NCBI RefSeq assembly: GCF_000829465.1
Contig: NZ_JXAL01000009.1
Span: 59-48,338, forward strand
DNA length: 48,280 nucleotides
Reading direction: 5' to 3'
From: Cohnella kolymensis
GTDB lineage: Bacteria; Bacillota; Bacilli; Paenibacillales; Paenibacillaceae
Part shown: positions 1 through 6,314 of the stretch, one piece after another
Layout of the letters: each line of letters begins with the position of its first letter
Position numbering within the stretch: the stretch's first letter is position 1
The notes under the pieces: generated by a model
Told to the model about the DNA's origin: nothing
Databases searched by the model: none
The model's input: the letters and a program-made list of their open reading frames with translations, nothing else
Program-made: the position numbers and the translations under genes

Positions 1-12
1 TTTTTTGCCTTG

Positions 13-144
13 CTAATCTACGTCAATCTTTTTTATACATCGGGATTTTGAACAAAACTGTTTGGTTCCGTTCCAACTTCCCCAGTAACAACCCACACAT
101 CTTTGAGGTTGTCTGAAATTCTGTTCTTGAACCCATTTAGGCAT
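13..144 (-). CDS. Small cysteine-rich protein, 43 aa, function unknown
   Basis: An ATG at 144-142 is preceded by AGGAGA (160-155) at a 10-base spacing and opens a 43-codon frame ending in TAG at 15-13. The product has a CxxC pair at residues 16-19 (CVGC) and two more cysteines at 31 and 36, a tryptophan/aromatic-rich middle (YWGSW) and a basic stretch near the C-terminus (KSRCIKK). Four cysteines in two pairs suggest a small zinc-knuckle fold; that is inference. I do not recognise a family. Lack of a convincing promoter and the short length keep confidence moderate. The 237 bases between this gene and the SOS promoter (145-381) show nothing else I can support. Confidence 0.5.
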   Translation of the reverse strand: MPKWVQEQNFRQPQRCVGCYWGSWNGTKQFCSKSRCIKKIDVD

Positions 145-381
145 GACTGATGAATCTCCTTTTTATCATTAACTCCACGTTTTACCATTAACAATGAGAT
201 GAAAATTTATGCTCAACAAACGAACCGGGGCCTGTGATGGGGGAGTCAGGGGCCGGCTCCTTTAGCGTTTTACTATATATTTTTTTTCCATGCACTCTTT
301 AACGGCGGCTGCCACAACGTAAACCCTTATTTACCACGCAGCCCGATGTCGAACCTTAGGGATTATCAAAATATTTTTATA

Positions 382-410
382 TTGATAAGAACATTTGTTC
401 GGTTTATAAT
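382..410 (+). promoter_or_regulatory. Sigma-A promoter of the SOS cassette
   Basis: TTGATA at 382-387 and TATAAT at 405-410 are separated by exactly 17 bases. Transcription should start near 417, leaving a short leader before the ATG at 445. Confidence 0.85.
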
Positions 411-426
411 GTGAGAACAAACGTTC
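389..426 (+). promoter_or_regulatory. Two LexA (DinR) SOS boxes
   Basis: GAACATTTGTTC (389-400) and GAACAAACGTTC (415-426) both fit the Gram-positive LexA consensus GAACN4GTTC. The first fills the spacer between -35 and -10; the second covers the expected transcription start. Their starts are 26 bp apart. LexA bound at either site would block RNA polymerase, so the downstream genes should be DNA-damage inducible. Confidence 0.85.
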
Positions 427-444
427 CTATTAGGAGTGAACAGC

Positions 445-645
445 ATGCCGATCGAAAAGTGTGTCGGTCAGATCGTGGAGATCATCTACCAGGACAGCAA
501 GGGAAACATCACAAAACGACAGATCAGCGTTCATAAGGTGCGTGACGGTAAGGTGCGGGGATTCGATACAGTAAAGCAGGCATTCCGGTCGTTTGAAGTT
601 GGGAGGATCCTGGCCGCGCAGCCGGTGAGCAGGAAACAGGCATGA
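445..645 (+). CDS. Small SOS-regulated protein, WYL-like core
   Basis: The ATG at 445 sits 8 bases after AGGAG (432-436); a GTG at 436 overlaps the ribosome binding site and is less likely. The 66-residue product has the pattern of a stripped-down WYL domain: I-x-Y near the start, a G..T.R.I strand, a second basic strand (GKVRGF) and a closing R.F...RI motif. WYL domains are known as ligand- or nucleic-acid-sensing parts of DNA-damage and phage-defence regulators, normally attached to a helix-turn-helix, which is missing here. The promoter carries two LexA boxes. Its stop overlaps the next start as ATGA (642-645), so the two genes are translationally coupled. The family assignment is by pattern only. 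Confidence 0.7.
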   Translation: MPIEKCVGQIVEIIYQDSKGNITKRQISVHKVRDGKVRGFDTVKQAFRSFEVGRILAAQPVSRKQA

Positions 646-1016
646 GTACGCCGAGAAATATTGATAAAGAGGAAATGGCATGGGTGAAGGACTTTCTAAT
701 TCTACCGGTGATGCTGGATTACCTCGAGAAGGATATAGCCACAATTGAAAAGTCGGGCCTGAACACTGACATCGTGCTTATCCAAGAACTTAAAGGCGTT
801 CAAAGTGAAGCGCTGAATGAACATATTTTAATTAAACGAAAGTTGAAAGAGCGAGGCATCAAGGTATACGCCCAGAGACATACTGCAAGAGGTTTGGATG
901 CGGAATACCTGTGTCGAGGCTATAAACATACCTTACTGCTCTTATGGGGCAAGGTCCGGACGGAAGTGCTCGAAAGAACGAGTCGCTATGCCGGAGTGAA
1001 GTTAACGGGAAATTAA
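642..1016 (+). CDS. Hypothetical protein, second gene of SOS cassette
   Basis: This 124-residue protein starts at an ATG overlapping the previous stop codon, so it is co-transcribed from the LexA-controlled promoter. It is soluble, charged and predicted mainly helical, with no membrane segment or signal peptide. The middle (about residues 40-80) alternates charged and hydrophobic positions and could be a coiled coil; the C-terminal half contains the phrase AEYLCRGY followed by a leucine-rich helix. I do not recognise a domain. By context it belongs to the DNA-damage response, but sequence alone cannot say whether it acts on DNA, on cell division or with the WYL-like partner. Confidence 0.7.
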   Translation: MSTPRNIDKEEMAWVKDFLILPVMLDYLEKDIATIEKSGLNTDIVLIQELKGVQSEALNEHILIKRKLKERGIKVYAQRHTARGLDAEYLCRGYKHTLLLLWGKVRTEVLERTSRYAGVKLTGN

Positions 1017-1179
1017 CAGGGATGGGAAATGTAGCCAAGGGACAAATGATTAGTCAATAAGTCGTACTTTGTCGAAATTTGTTTATAACTAAAGTCTAGT
1101 ATTCAACTCGATTAAGATGGGGTTACAATGAACGAACAGGTTTACCCAATCAATTGAACTTTGAAACATAGAAATAATA

Positions 1180-1272
1180 TCCAACCGAACGAGCAAACCC
1201 GGTGAAAGCCGGCGACGCAAAACTATAGGGGCTAATGCGGATCCGCTATGCCAGCCAGGTGCCGAAGATGGG
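1180..1272 (+). promoter_or_regulatory. GEMM-I (cyclic-dinucleotide) riboswitch aptamer
   Basis: The core matches the GEMM-I class in order: GCAAA (1193-1197), a hairpin CCGGU/GCCGG (1199-1203 with 1208-1212) closed by a GAAA tetraloop, then GACGCAAA, a GGGGCUAA receptor-side segment, and CAGCCAGGUGCCG closing the second helix. GEMM-I aptamers bind c-di-GMP, or 3',3'-cGAMP when the base 5' of GCAAA is A instead of G; here it is A (position 1192). A terminator follows at 1327-1359, so control is probably by transcription termination. No convincing target gene lies downstream, only a 31-codon frame antisense to an XRE regulator. I found no good promoter upstream. Confidence 0.85.
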
Positions 1273-1326
1273 GTGATGTGAGTGCTCTTCCGACTCTAAT
1301 GTTTTCTTGAAAGGACAGCTACCTCA

Positions 1327-1359
1327 GCAACCTAGCATGTGTATTAGGTTGCATTTTTT
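1327..1359 (+). terminator. Intrinsic terminator of the GEMM-I riboswitch
   Basis: GCAACCTA (1327-1334) pairs perfectly with TAGGTTGC (1345-1352) around a 10-base loop, followed by a run of T (1354-1359). It lies about 55 bases after the aptamer, the usual place for a riboswitch expression platform. Confidence 0.85.
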
Positions 1360-1406
1360 GGAAACAAAACTTAAGTAATGGCTTAAGACTCATCGTAGGA
1401 GGGAGC

Positions 1407-1502
1407 ATGAAATGCCCTCTACCGTTTGCCATTATCGGAAACGTGAATCAGTTCGACGAGATCATCCATATAGCATCCGAAGAAGTCAGCTGCCAATTTT
1501 AA
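1407..1502 (+). CDS. Possible 31-aa ORF downstream of riboswitch
   Basis: An AGGAGG (1397-1402) lies 4 bases before an ATG at 1407 that opens 31 codons ending in TAA. The frame is antisense to the end of the XRE gene on the other strand, so its coding content may be accidental; a second overlapping ATG at 1412 opens another antisense frame. The strong ribosome binding site may instead be the remnant of a lost riboswitch-controlled gene. Confidence 0.2.
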   Translation: MKCPLPFAIIGNVNQFDEIIHIASEEVSCQF

Positions 1503-1646
1503 GTTTTCGACAGAAAGTTGCTCTTTGTTGTGGCAGACCTGAGATATATGTGCTTGGGACACATCAAGATGACGCGCTAAATCGACTTGTTTCTTTCCCG
1601 TTTTCTTAAACCATTCCGGCAAACGGCTCCTCATCTGAAGAGCCAT
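1419..1646 (-). CDS. XRE-family helix-turn-helix regulator, 75 aa
   Basis: A 75-residue Cro/CI-type DNA-binding protein. The helix-turn-helix is visible at about residues 21-50 (KKQVDLARHLDVSQAHISQV), with a following helix that ends in LKLAADFFG. The ATG at 1646 is chosen because GGAGG stands 5 bases upstream; a TTG at 1658 would overlap that site. There is no second domain, so it probably acts as a dimeric repressor. It is divergent from the next XRE gene across about 60 bp, the usual layout for a two-regulator switch of plasmid, phage or toxin-antitoxin origin. Its 3' half is antisense to read-through from the riboswitch. Confidence 0.8.
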   Translation of the reverse strand: MALQMRSRLPEWFKKTGKKQVDLARHLDVSQAHISQVCHNKEQLSVENLKLAADFFGCYMDDLVELIHVSDNGKR

Positions 1647-1708
1647 GGATACCTCCAATTACATAAAATTGCCTTTTTCGATTATACAACAAAGGTGGAG
1701 AACAGTGT

Positions 1709-1948
1709 ATGGAATTAGCTAGAAGGTATTTGCGCCTTCTCGAATCCGAGAGCAAAAACATGGAACCATCATTGCGCAACGCCAGAGAAGCAGCGGGCTA
1801 TTCCGTGGAGTACGTAGCGAATGCGTTGAATATTTCTACAAGAACACTTTACAAATATGAACGATACCCTGCCAGTATTTATGTATCCACCGCAATCAAG
1901 CTGGCTCGTTTCTATGGTGTGACCTTAGATGAGCTCAGTTTTTCCTAA
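1709..1948 (+). CDS. XRE-family helix-turn-helix regulator, 79 aa
   Basis: A 79-residue single-domain regulator. After a short N-terminal helix, residues 22-75 form the Cro/CI fold: LRNAREAAGYSVEYVANAL, then a recognition helix (STRTLYKYER) and a closing helix ending in FYGVTLDELSFS. The ATG at 1709 follows GGTGGAG at a suitable distance. It faces away from the other XRE gene and they may regulate each other through the shared 60-bp region. Its transcript ends at the terminator at 2063-2106. No target genes are visible nearby, so function beyond DNA binding is unknown. Confidence 0.8.
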   Translation: MELARRYLRLLESESKNMEPSLRNAREAAGYSVEYVANALNISTRTLYKYERYPASIYVSTAIKLARFYGVTLDELSFS

Positions 1949-2062
1949 ATAAACTGTTTCGCTCTCACTGTGTGAATGGCGTTGTGAGTGTAAAAAATGT
2001 GTAAAACATTTCCCGTTTTTATCGTGTTCAAACGGATTCTTATTAATGGAAGGAATACATAC

Positions 2063-2106
2063 AAAAACCCGGAATCCTTGTTATTTCAGGGCATTCCGGG
2101 TTTTTT
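2063..2106. terminator. Bidirectional terminator
   Basis: AAAAACCCGGAAT (2063-2075) pairs with ATTCCGGGTTTTTT (2093-2106). T-runs on both strands let it end both the XRE gene (plus) and tRNA-Arg (minus). Confidence 0.85.
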
Positions 2107-2142
2107 GAAGTTTATTAAAATTCACGTGTTAAGTTGTAATGG

Positions 2143-2216
2143 CGTCCCAGGAGGGATTCGAACCCCCGACAACTCGCTTAGAAGGCGAGTGCTCTATCCA
2201 ACTGAGCTACTGGGAC
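2143..2216 (-). tRNA. tRNA-Arg(UCU)
   Basis: Read on the minus strand, the acceptor strand GTCCCAG at the 5' end pairs with CTGGGAC at the 3' end. The D-arm (AGCTCAGTTGGATAGAGC), the anticodon stem-loop CTCGC-CTTCTAA-GCGAG and the T-arm with GGTTCGAATCC are all present. The anticodon TCT reads AGA. The 3' CCA is not encoded. Confidence 0.95.
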
Positions 2217-2226
2217 GAACTTGATT

Positions 2227-2256
2227 ATTCTATCACAGACCGGTGCATCGACTCAA
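2227..2256 (-). promoter_or_regulatory. Promoter of tRNA-Arg
   Basis: On the minus strand TTGAGT (2256-2251) and TAGAAT (2232-2227) are 18 bases apart, with a TGA extension before the -10. It lies about 10 bp upstream of the tRNA. Confidence 0.7.
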
Positions 2257-2286
2257 GAGCCGATTTGAGGAAAATTTCTAACGGCG

Positions 2287-2637
2287 CTAAGTTGTGCCGG
2301 GTTCGACCATCAAGTTGATCGGTTTGAAGATATACCGGTGAATGATCCATTCCGAGATCGCCAAAATAGCCGCAATAACCAGGGATTCGCCGAAAGAGAG
2401 CTCCAGGTTCATGGAATCTGCGACGACTCCCAGAAACAGCAGAGCGCCCACACCGTCCGCAATTGTGGCCACGGTATTATTTGTCGCACGTAAGAGAAGC
2501 TGATCTCCGATAAAATACTCGATCACGGACAGCACCGAAGCAATGAAGGCTGCCGTTATATAATCGATGTCCGTGTAGAAAACCAAGAGGGAGGAAACAA
2601 TCACACCGTTAATCAGCCATTTCAGAACGAATTTCAT
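2287..2637 (-). CDS. DUF2512 (YndM-like) integral membrane protein
   Basis: A 116-residue protein that is almost entirely hydrophobic, with four predicted membrane helices (about residues 5-22, 25-45, 57-75 and 83-105). It matches the DUF2512/YndM pattern of spore-formers, including the IEYFIGD segment after helix 2 and the SEWIIHRYI segment near the C-terminus. The start ATG at 2637 has AAAGGAG 8 bases upstream. The biochemical role of this family is unknown. It lies downstream of the CotF-like gene on the same strand and may be co-transcribed with it. Confidence 0.8.
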   Translation of the reverse strand: MKFVLKWLINGVIVSSLLVFYTDIDYITAAFIASVLSVIEYFIGDQLLLRATNNTVATIADGVGALLFLGVVADSMNLELSFGESLVIAAILAISEWIIHRYIFKPINLMVEPGTT

Positions 2638-2724
2638 CAGTTGATCTCCTTTAGCAGCGGCAACTATATAGTTAACTCGGGTTTATTGTCATTGTTCCTC
2701 AGCGGCACAAAAATATTACGCCGT

Positions 2725-3231
2725 TTACATAGACATCGCTTTTTGCGCCATTTTCACATCGTTGCCAAGCAGCTGCTGCAGGTTGTAAGCCGGATAATAA
2801 CCGCGTTCCAGCATGAAATAAAACACTTTGCCGTGAAGCTGTATCGCTCGGAGAAGCTGTCTTTGGAAAGTGTCTCTCAAAGCCGGCGTTGCCGTCTCCG
2901 TGATGGCTATGGCATAATTGCGAACTGCGCTTTTGGCGAAACCAAGCAGGTGTCCGGAGAAAAATGGCGTTAAATCTGCAGGAGGCATATCCCTCACAGG
3001 CGGTTTCGGCGGAACCGGGGCTTTCGAGTAGAAAGGAAGAAGTTCGCTTAAGTTTTGCTGCATACCTTGTATAGCCTCCGAGTATAAGCCGCGAAGGGCA
3101 GGATCCTGAACTTTCGGAAGGTTCATTTTGAAATCCATCAGATTGCTGGCTTGCATGGCGACCAGTTCATGCATTTCAAGCGTTTCATGCCATGCTAAAT
3201 GGGGTCTCGGCTGCCGTTCGTAATCGTACAC
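2725..3231 (-). CDS. CotF-like spore coat protein
   Basis: A 168-residue protein with the layout of the coat-protein F (ferritin-like, four-helix) family: a first helix with HETLEMHELVAMQASNLMDF, a second with GLYSEAIQGMQQNL, then a tail with helices ending in QRQLLRAIQLHGKVFYFM and a tyrosine-rich end (RGYYPAYNLQQLLG). These proteins are made in the mother cell and sit in the spore coat. The start is GTG at 3231, chosen because GGAGGG lies 8 bases upstream. The proline-rich linker (VPPKPPVRDMPP, about residues 75-86) separates two helical halves. No clear sporulation promoter was identified. Confidence 0.75.
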   Translation of the reverse strand: MYDYERQPRPHLAWHETLEMHELVAMQASNLMDFKMNLPKVQDPALRGLYSEAIQGMQQNLSELLPFYSKAPVPPKPPVRDMPPADLTPFFSGHLLGFAKSAVRNYAIAITETATPALRDTFQRQLLRAIQLHGKVFYFMLERGYYPAYNLQQLLGNDVKMAQKAMSM

Positions 3232-3310
3232 CTTACAATCCCTCCATAAATATGATGGGATACCATATGCCTAATAATGCTGAAGGTTAGATGTCCAAGC
3301 GGATATGCCT

Positions 3311-3344
3311 AAAAAATAAGAAGCCCTCATGTGAAGGGCTTCTT
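3311..3344 (-). terminator. Terminator downstream of tRNA-Gly
   Basis: A perfect 10-bp stem (3318-3327 with 3335-3344) around a 7-base loop is followed on the minus strand by a T-run (3316-3311). Confidence 0.85.
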
Positions 3345-3358
3345 CGTCGTTTATGTAT

Positions 3359-3377
3359 TGGAGCGGGTGAAGGGAAT
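3359..3377. repeat. 19-bp copy of the tRNA-Gly 3' end
   Basis: The 19 bases at 3359-3377 are identical to 3522-3540, which cover CCA, the acceptor 3' strand and part of the T-stem of tRNA-Gly. The copies are in the same orientation, 163 bp apart. Such duplications are typical of attachment sites left by integrases that target tRNA 3' ends. The DNA between (3378-3521) holds no gene, only a hairpin (CAACATCC...GGATGTTG enclosing GTTCC...GGAAC) and a GCGGT-CGA-ACCGC palindrome. Confidence 0.6.
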
Positions 3378-3521
3378 ACTCAACATCCTTGATTGAAATG
3401 TTCCCTGCGGGAACGGGTGGAGGTGGATGTTGACGCGCGTCCTACTAAGATTATTCAAGGAGCTTCTACGGGCGGTCGAACCGCTAAGGGTTCGTCTTCC
3501 CTTCCGAAGAAGAGTTTCATA

Positions 3522-3595
3522 TGGAGCGGGTGAAGGGAATCGAACCCTCGCCTCAAGCTTGGGAAGCTGGCGTTCTGCCATTGAACTACACCCGC
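3522..3595 (-). tRNA. tRNA-Gly(UCC)
   Basis: The minus strand shows acceptor GCGGGTG pairing with CACCCGC, D-arm TAGTTCAATGGCAGAA, anticodon stem-loop CCAGC-TTCCCAA-GCTTG with anticodon TCC (reads GGA), and T-arm GAGGGTTCGATTCCCTT. The 3' CCA is encoded (3524-3522). Confidence 0.95.
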
Positions 3596-3615
3596 GCACT
3601 GCTGAAGCAAGAGCT

Positions 3616-3645
3616 ATCATAGCATACAAGCGGCCTGTGAATCAA
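3616..3645 (-). promoter_or_regulatory. Promoter of tRNA-Gly
   Basis: On the minus strand TTGATT (3645-3640) and TATGAT (3621-3616) are 18 bases apart, with a TGC extension before the -10, 20 bp upstream of the tRNA. Confidence 0.7.
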
Positions 3646-3762
3646 TCAGCTAGAGTGGAGCGACGGGTTGGAGACATTAGAGGAACGGAGTTCCGCTATT
3701 CACTAAACAGAGGAAGCAACTGCACACTGTGCCCAGCAGTTTTCCATTTGTCATCCTGTTCG

Positions 3763-3771
3763 TGATATAAT
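3763..3771 (+). promoter_or_regulatory. Extended -10 promoter
   Basis: TG-A-TATAAT (3763-3771) is a perfect extended -10 element about 50 bp before the start of the next gene. The -35 is poor (TTTCCA at 3741, 19-base spacing). Confidence 0.6.
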
Positions 3772-3821
3772 GCGAGGGAACCGAACCTGCGGCTACAAGC
3801 CGGTTGGAAGGGGCATTACCG

Positions 3822-4745
3822 ATGACGGACGGCACCAAAGATAACTTGGTGTTATTTCCAAAAACTCTTGATTATTATCAAATACAATTGACGAAAATGC
3901 TGGAGACAGAGCGTTATGGCGACGCCAAGGCGCTTTTGACCTTTTTGCTCCAATGCCGCGGGGAAGCGGAGCGCCACCATACGGAATGGCAGGCTCTGCT
4001 GGGATGGCTGGATGCGGCTTTTCCCGACGCGCTAGGCGGGGATGTGACGGACGACTGGCAGCAAGAGGAGGAAGAAGAGCAGGCGGAGGAAGATTGGGTT
4101 CGCCGCCGAGTGACGCACCGCTCGCAAGAAGATACCGGCTATATTCCGAGACTGCTCGATTCGCTTCAGAATGGAGAGGATCCGGAGAAGCAGCTCGTTG
4201 CTCTCGGCCAGCTCCTGCATTTGGAACACCCGGATATTGAGCCGCTGCTGCGGCAGTGGCTGGCCGCGAAAGAATATCTGCCGCCTGTACAATTCCGCGC
4301 CCTGCAGGTTCTTCGCAAGCAAGGCGCCGCCGGGCCGGTCTCCCTATGGAGAGACGGAGAGAGCTTGACGGTAGAGGCTTCGGACACACCGATGTCGTTC
4401 GCCGATTTTCCTCAAGGAGTCCTGCAAGTGTTGGAAAGGTTGAAAAGCATGGCGGAGGTCTCGGATCCGACGCTGTCCTATTTTGCCGAAGAAATGTGGA
4501 AAGAGTGCGTACAGGCGGCCTATGGAACTTCTATGTACAACGGTATGGCCGAAAATAGCGACGGCTCTTCCGACTTATGGGCGGCTGCGCTGCATCAGCT
4601 GTTATTGGAGAAGCTGCACGGCAAACAAGGAGACGAATGGGTACGCGAACAATATGGGATCACGGGTGACCTCCGGTTTCGTTATGAGCAGGCGTTGCGC
4701 TGGCTCCGCCAATATGCCGCCGAACCGCGGCCAACCGTTCAATGA
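3822..4745 (+). CDS. Conserved-position hypothetical protein upstream of tig
   Basis: A 307-residue soluble protein with no signal peptide or membrane segment. The start ATG at 3822 has GGAAGGGG at 3806-3813; an in-frame TTG at 3804 would overlap it. The N-terminal 80 residues are helical (YYQIQLTKMLETERYGDAKALLTFLLQ) and resemble a TPR-type repeat pair. A very acidic run follows (DWQQEEEEEQAEED, about residues 80-93), then a helical array around residues 110-160 reminiscent of HEAT-like repeats. I do not recognise a defined family. It lies directly upstream of trigger factor, but tig has its own promoter, so a shared job in protein folding is only a possibility. Confidence 0.75.
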   Translation: MTDGTKDNLVLFPKTLDYYQIQLTKMLETERYGDAKALLTFLLQCRGEAERHHTEWQALLGWLDAAFPDALGGDVTDDWQQEEEEEQAEEDWVRRRVTHRSQEDTGYIPRLLDSLQNGEDPEKQLVALGQLLHLEHPDIEPLLRQWLAAKEYLPPVQFRALQVLRKQGAAGPVSLWRDGESLTVEASDTPMSFADFPQGVLQVLERLKSMAEVSDPTLSYFAEEMWKECVQAAYGTSMYNGMAENSDGSSDLWAAALHQLLLEKLHGKQGDEWVREQYGITGDLRFRYEQALRWLRQYAAEPRPTVQ

Positions 4746-4759
4746 CGGATAACTGTGCC

Positions 4760-4788
4760 TTGAATGCCGGTCGCCGATGATTTATAAT
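4760..4788 (+). promoter_or_regulatory. Sigma-A promoter of tig
   Basis: TTGAAT (4760-4765) and TATAAT (4783-4788) are 17 bases apart; the leader to the tig ATG is about 50 bases. Confidence 0.85.
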
Positions 4789-4843
4789 GTAATGGTTTAT
4801 GCCGTGCGAACGCGGCAAGATGTTACGGAGGGGAAAGCATATA

Positions 4844-6133
4844 ATGAAAGCAAATTGGGAAAAGATAGAGAAGAACCTCGGCGTTCTTGACGTTGAAGTC
4901 GAGGCCGAGCAAGTTGCGAAAGCATTGGACAAGGCTTTCAAAAAAGTAGCGCAAAAAGCGAACGTGCCCGGATTCCGCAAAGGAAAAGTTCCGCGCACCA
5001 TATTTGAAGCCCGTTTCGGAGTTGAAAGCCTGTACCAGGACGCGATCGACATCCTGCTTCCTGAAGCGTACACCAACGCCGTGGAAATGACCGGAATCGA
5101 ACCGATCGACCGTCCCGATGTAGATGTCGAGCAATTCGGCAAAGGCCAATCGTTCAAGTTCAAAGCAAAAGTGATGGTTAAGCCTGAAGTGAAGCTCGGC
5201 GCCTACAAAGGATTGGAAGTACCTGCAGCAGACACCGACGTCAGCGAGGAAGAAGTAAACGCCGAACTGGAACGCCTTCAGCAGCGCCATGCGGAGCTTG
5301 TCGTTGTAGATGAAGGTCCTGCTCAAATGGGCGACCACACGGTCATCGACTTCGAAGGTTTCCTTGACGGCGAGCCTTTCGAAGGCGGCAAAGGCGAGCG
5401 TTTTTCGCTGGAGCTCGGATCGGGTTCGTTCATTCCCGGCTTTGAAGAGCAAGTCGTCGGATTGAATATTGCCGAGGAGAAGGAGATCAATGTCACTTTC
5501 CCGGAGAACTACCAGGCTGAGAATCTGGCCGGCAAACCGGTTGTATTCAAAGTGAAGCTGCATGAGATCAAACGCAAAAGCCTGCCGGCGCTGGACGATG
5601 AGTTCGCGAAAGACGTGAGCGAGTTCGATACGCTGGAGGAATACAAAGCGGATTTGACGAACAAGCTGAAGGAACGGAAAGCGAAGGACGCGGAGAGCAC
5701 GCGTGAAGCCGCAGTTGTCGACAAAGCAGCGGAGGGCGCGGAGGTTGAAATCCCATCCGTCATGATCGATGCAGAAGTCGACCAGATGATGAAGGATTTC
5801 GAGAACCGTCTGAGCCAGCAAGGTATGAACCTGGAGTTGTACTTCCAGTTCAGCGGCCAAGACGAAGCCGCTCTGAAAGAGCAAATGAAGGGCGACGCCG
5901 AGAAGCGCGTACGCAACAATCTAGTCCTTGAAGAAGTTGCAAAAGCGGAGAACCTTGAAGTGTCCGAAGAGGATATCAATGAAGAGCTCGAGAGCCTCTC
6001 CAAGCTTTACGGCCGTTCGGCGGAAGAGCTTCGCAGCCTGTTCGCGGCCCAAGGATACCTCGACAATCTGGGTGCAGACCTGAAGGTGCGCAAAGCGGTC
6101 AAATTCCTCGTGGATGAAAGTAAAACAGCCTAA
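4844..6133 (+). CDS. tig: Trigger factor, ribosome-bound chaperone
   Basis: A 429-residue trigger factor that holds nascent chains at the ribosome exit tunnel and has peptidyl-prolyl isomerase activity. The N-terminal ribosome-binding signature GFRKGKVPR is at residues 43-51. The FKBP-type isomerase domain runs from about 160 to 245 (DHTVIDFEGFLDG ... GSGSFIPGFEEQVVG), followed by the long helical chaperone C-terminus. Length matches the family (about 425-430). The ATG at 4844 is chosen over the upstream GTG-type frame because GGAGGGG lies just before it and it matches the family N-terminus (MKANWEKIEKN). It is followed by its own terminator and then clpP-clpX. Confidence 0.97.
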   Translation: MKANWEKIEKNLGVLDVEVEAEQVAKALDKAFKKVAQKANVPGFRKGKVPRTIFEARFGVESLYQDAIDILLPEAYTNAVEMTGIEPIDRPDVDVEQFGKGQSFKFKAKVMVKPEVKLGAYKGLEVPAADTDVSEEEVNAELERLQQRHAELVVVDEGPAQMGDHTVIDFEGFLDGEPFEGGKGERFSLELGSGSFIPGFEEQVVGLNIAEEKEINVTFPENYQAENLAGKPVVFKVKLHEIKRKSLPALDDEFAKDVSEFDTLEEYKADLTNKLKERKAKDAESTREAAVVDKAAEGAEVEIPSVMIDAEVDQMMKDFENRLSQQGMNLELYFQFSGQDEAALKEQMKGDAEKRVRNNLVLEEVAKAENLEVSEEDINEELESLSKLYGRSAEELRSLFAAQGYLDNLGADLKVRKAVKFLVDESKTA

Positions 6134-6150
6134 ATCACAACATTAATCGA

Positions 6151-6183
6151 TAAGGCACGTGCAAGCCGCGTGCCTTATTTTTA
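6151..6183 (+). terminator. Terminator of tig
   Basis: TAAGGCACG (6151-6159) pairs with CGTGCCTTA (6169-6177), followed by a T-rich tail to 6183. Confidence 0.85.
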
Positions 6184-6219
6184 ACCTTGCGTATACTACA
6201 GTAAGCCGGATATCACAGA

Positions 6220-6245
6220 TGTTGAACACACCGGGCCGTTCAACA
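6220..6245. repeat. Inverted repeat at clpP promoter, possible operator
   Basis: TGTTGAAC (6220-6227) and GTTCAACA (6238-6245) form a perfect 8-bp inverted repeat with a 10-base spacer, ending on the first base of the clpP -35 element. It does not resemble the CtsR heptad repeat (GGTCAAA) that controls clpP in Bacillus, and no CtsR site was found. Confidence 0.6.
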
Positions 6246-6273
6246 TGACATTCCGTATTGAACGTGTTAGAAT
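6245..6273 (+). promoter_or_regulatory. Sigma-A promoter of clpP
   Basis: ATGACA (6245-6250) and TAGAAT (6268-6273) are 17 bases apart. Transcription should start near 6280, which excludes the upstream TTG at 6258 as start codon and supports the ATG at 6315. Confidence 0.75.
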
Positions 6274-6314
6274 ATTACCGAGATTTCAAGACAGTTGGAA
6301 ATGGGGTTGGTTAC

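Noticed and set aside
1089..1116. Possible sigma-D promoter (CTAAA with CGAT downstream) ahead of the riboswitch
   Set aside because: Only about half of the -10 positions match and the spacing is off.
1412..1609. 65-codon plus-strand frame after the riboswitch
   Set aside because: It is antisense to the XRE gene, has arginine- and cysteine-rich composition unlike neighbours and no recognisable domain.
2725..3231. Plus-strand frame opposite the CotF-like gene (2641-2973)
   Set aside because: The minus-strand gene has a ribosome binding site and family pattern; the plus frame is a shadow.
3351..3629. Minus-strand open frame across tRNA-Gly with a GCSSMAERQLP-type peptide
   Set aside because: The peptide is simply the translation of the tRNA-Gly gene, a well-known false gene call.
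4823..5884. 353-codon minus-strand frame opposite trigger factor
   Set aside because: Long only because of the codon use of tig; the plus-strand protein is a full-length conserved family member.
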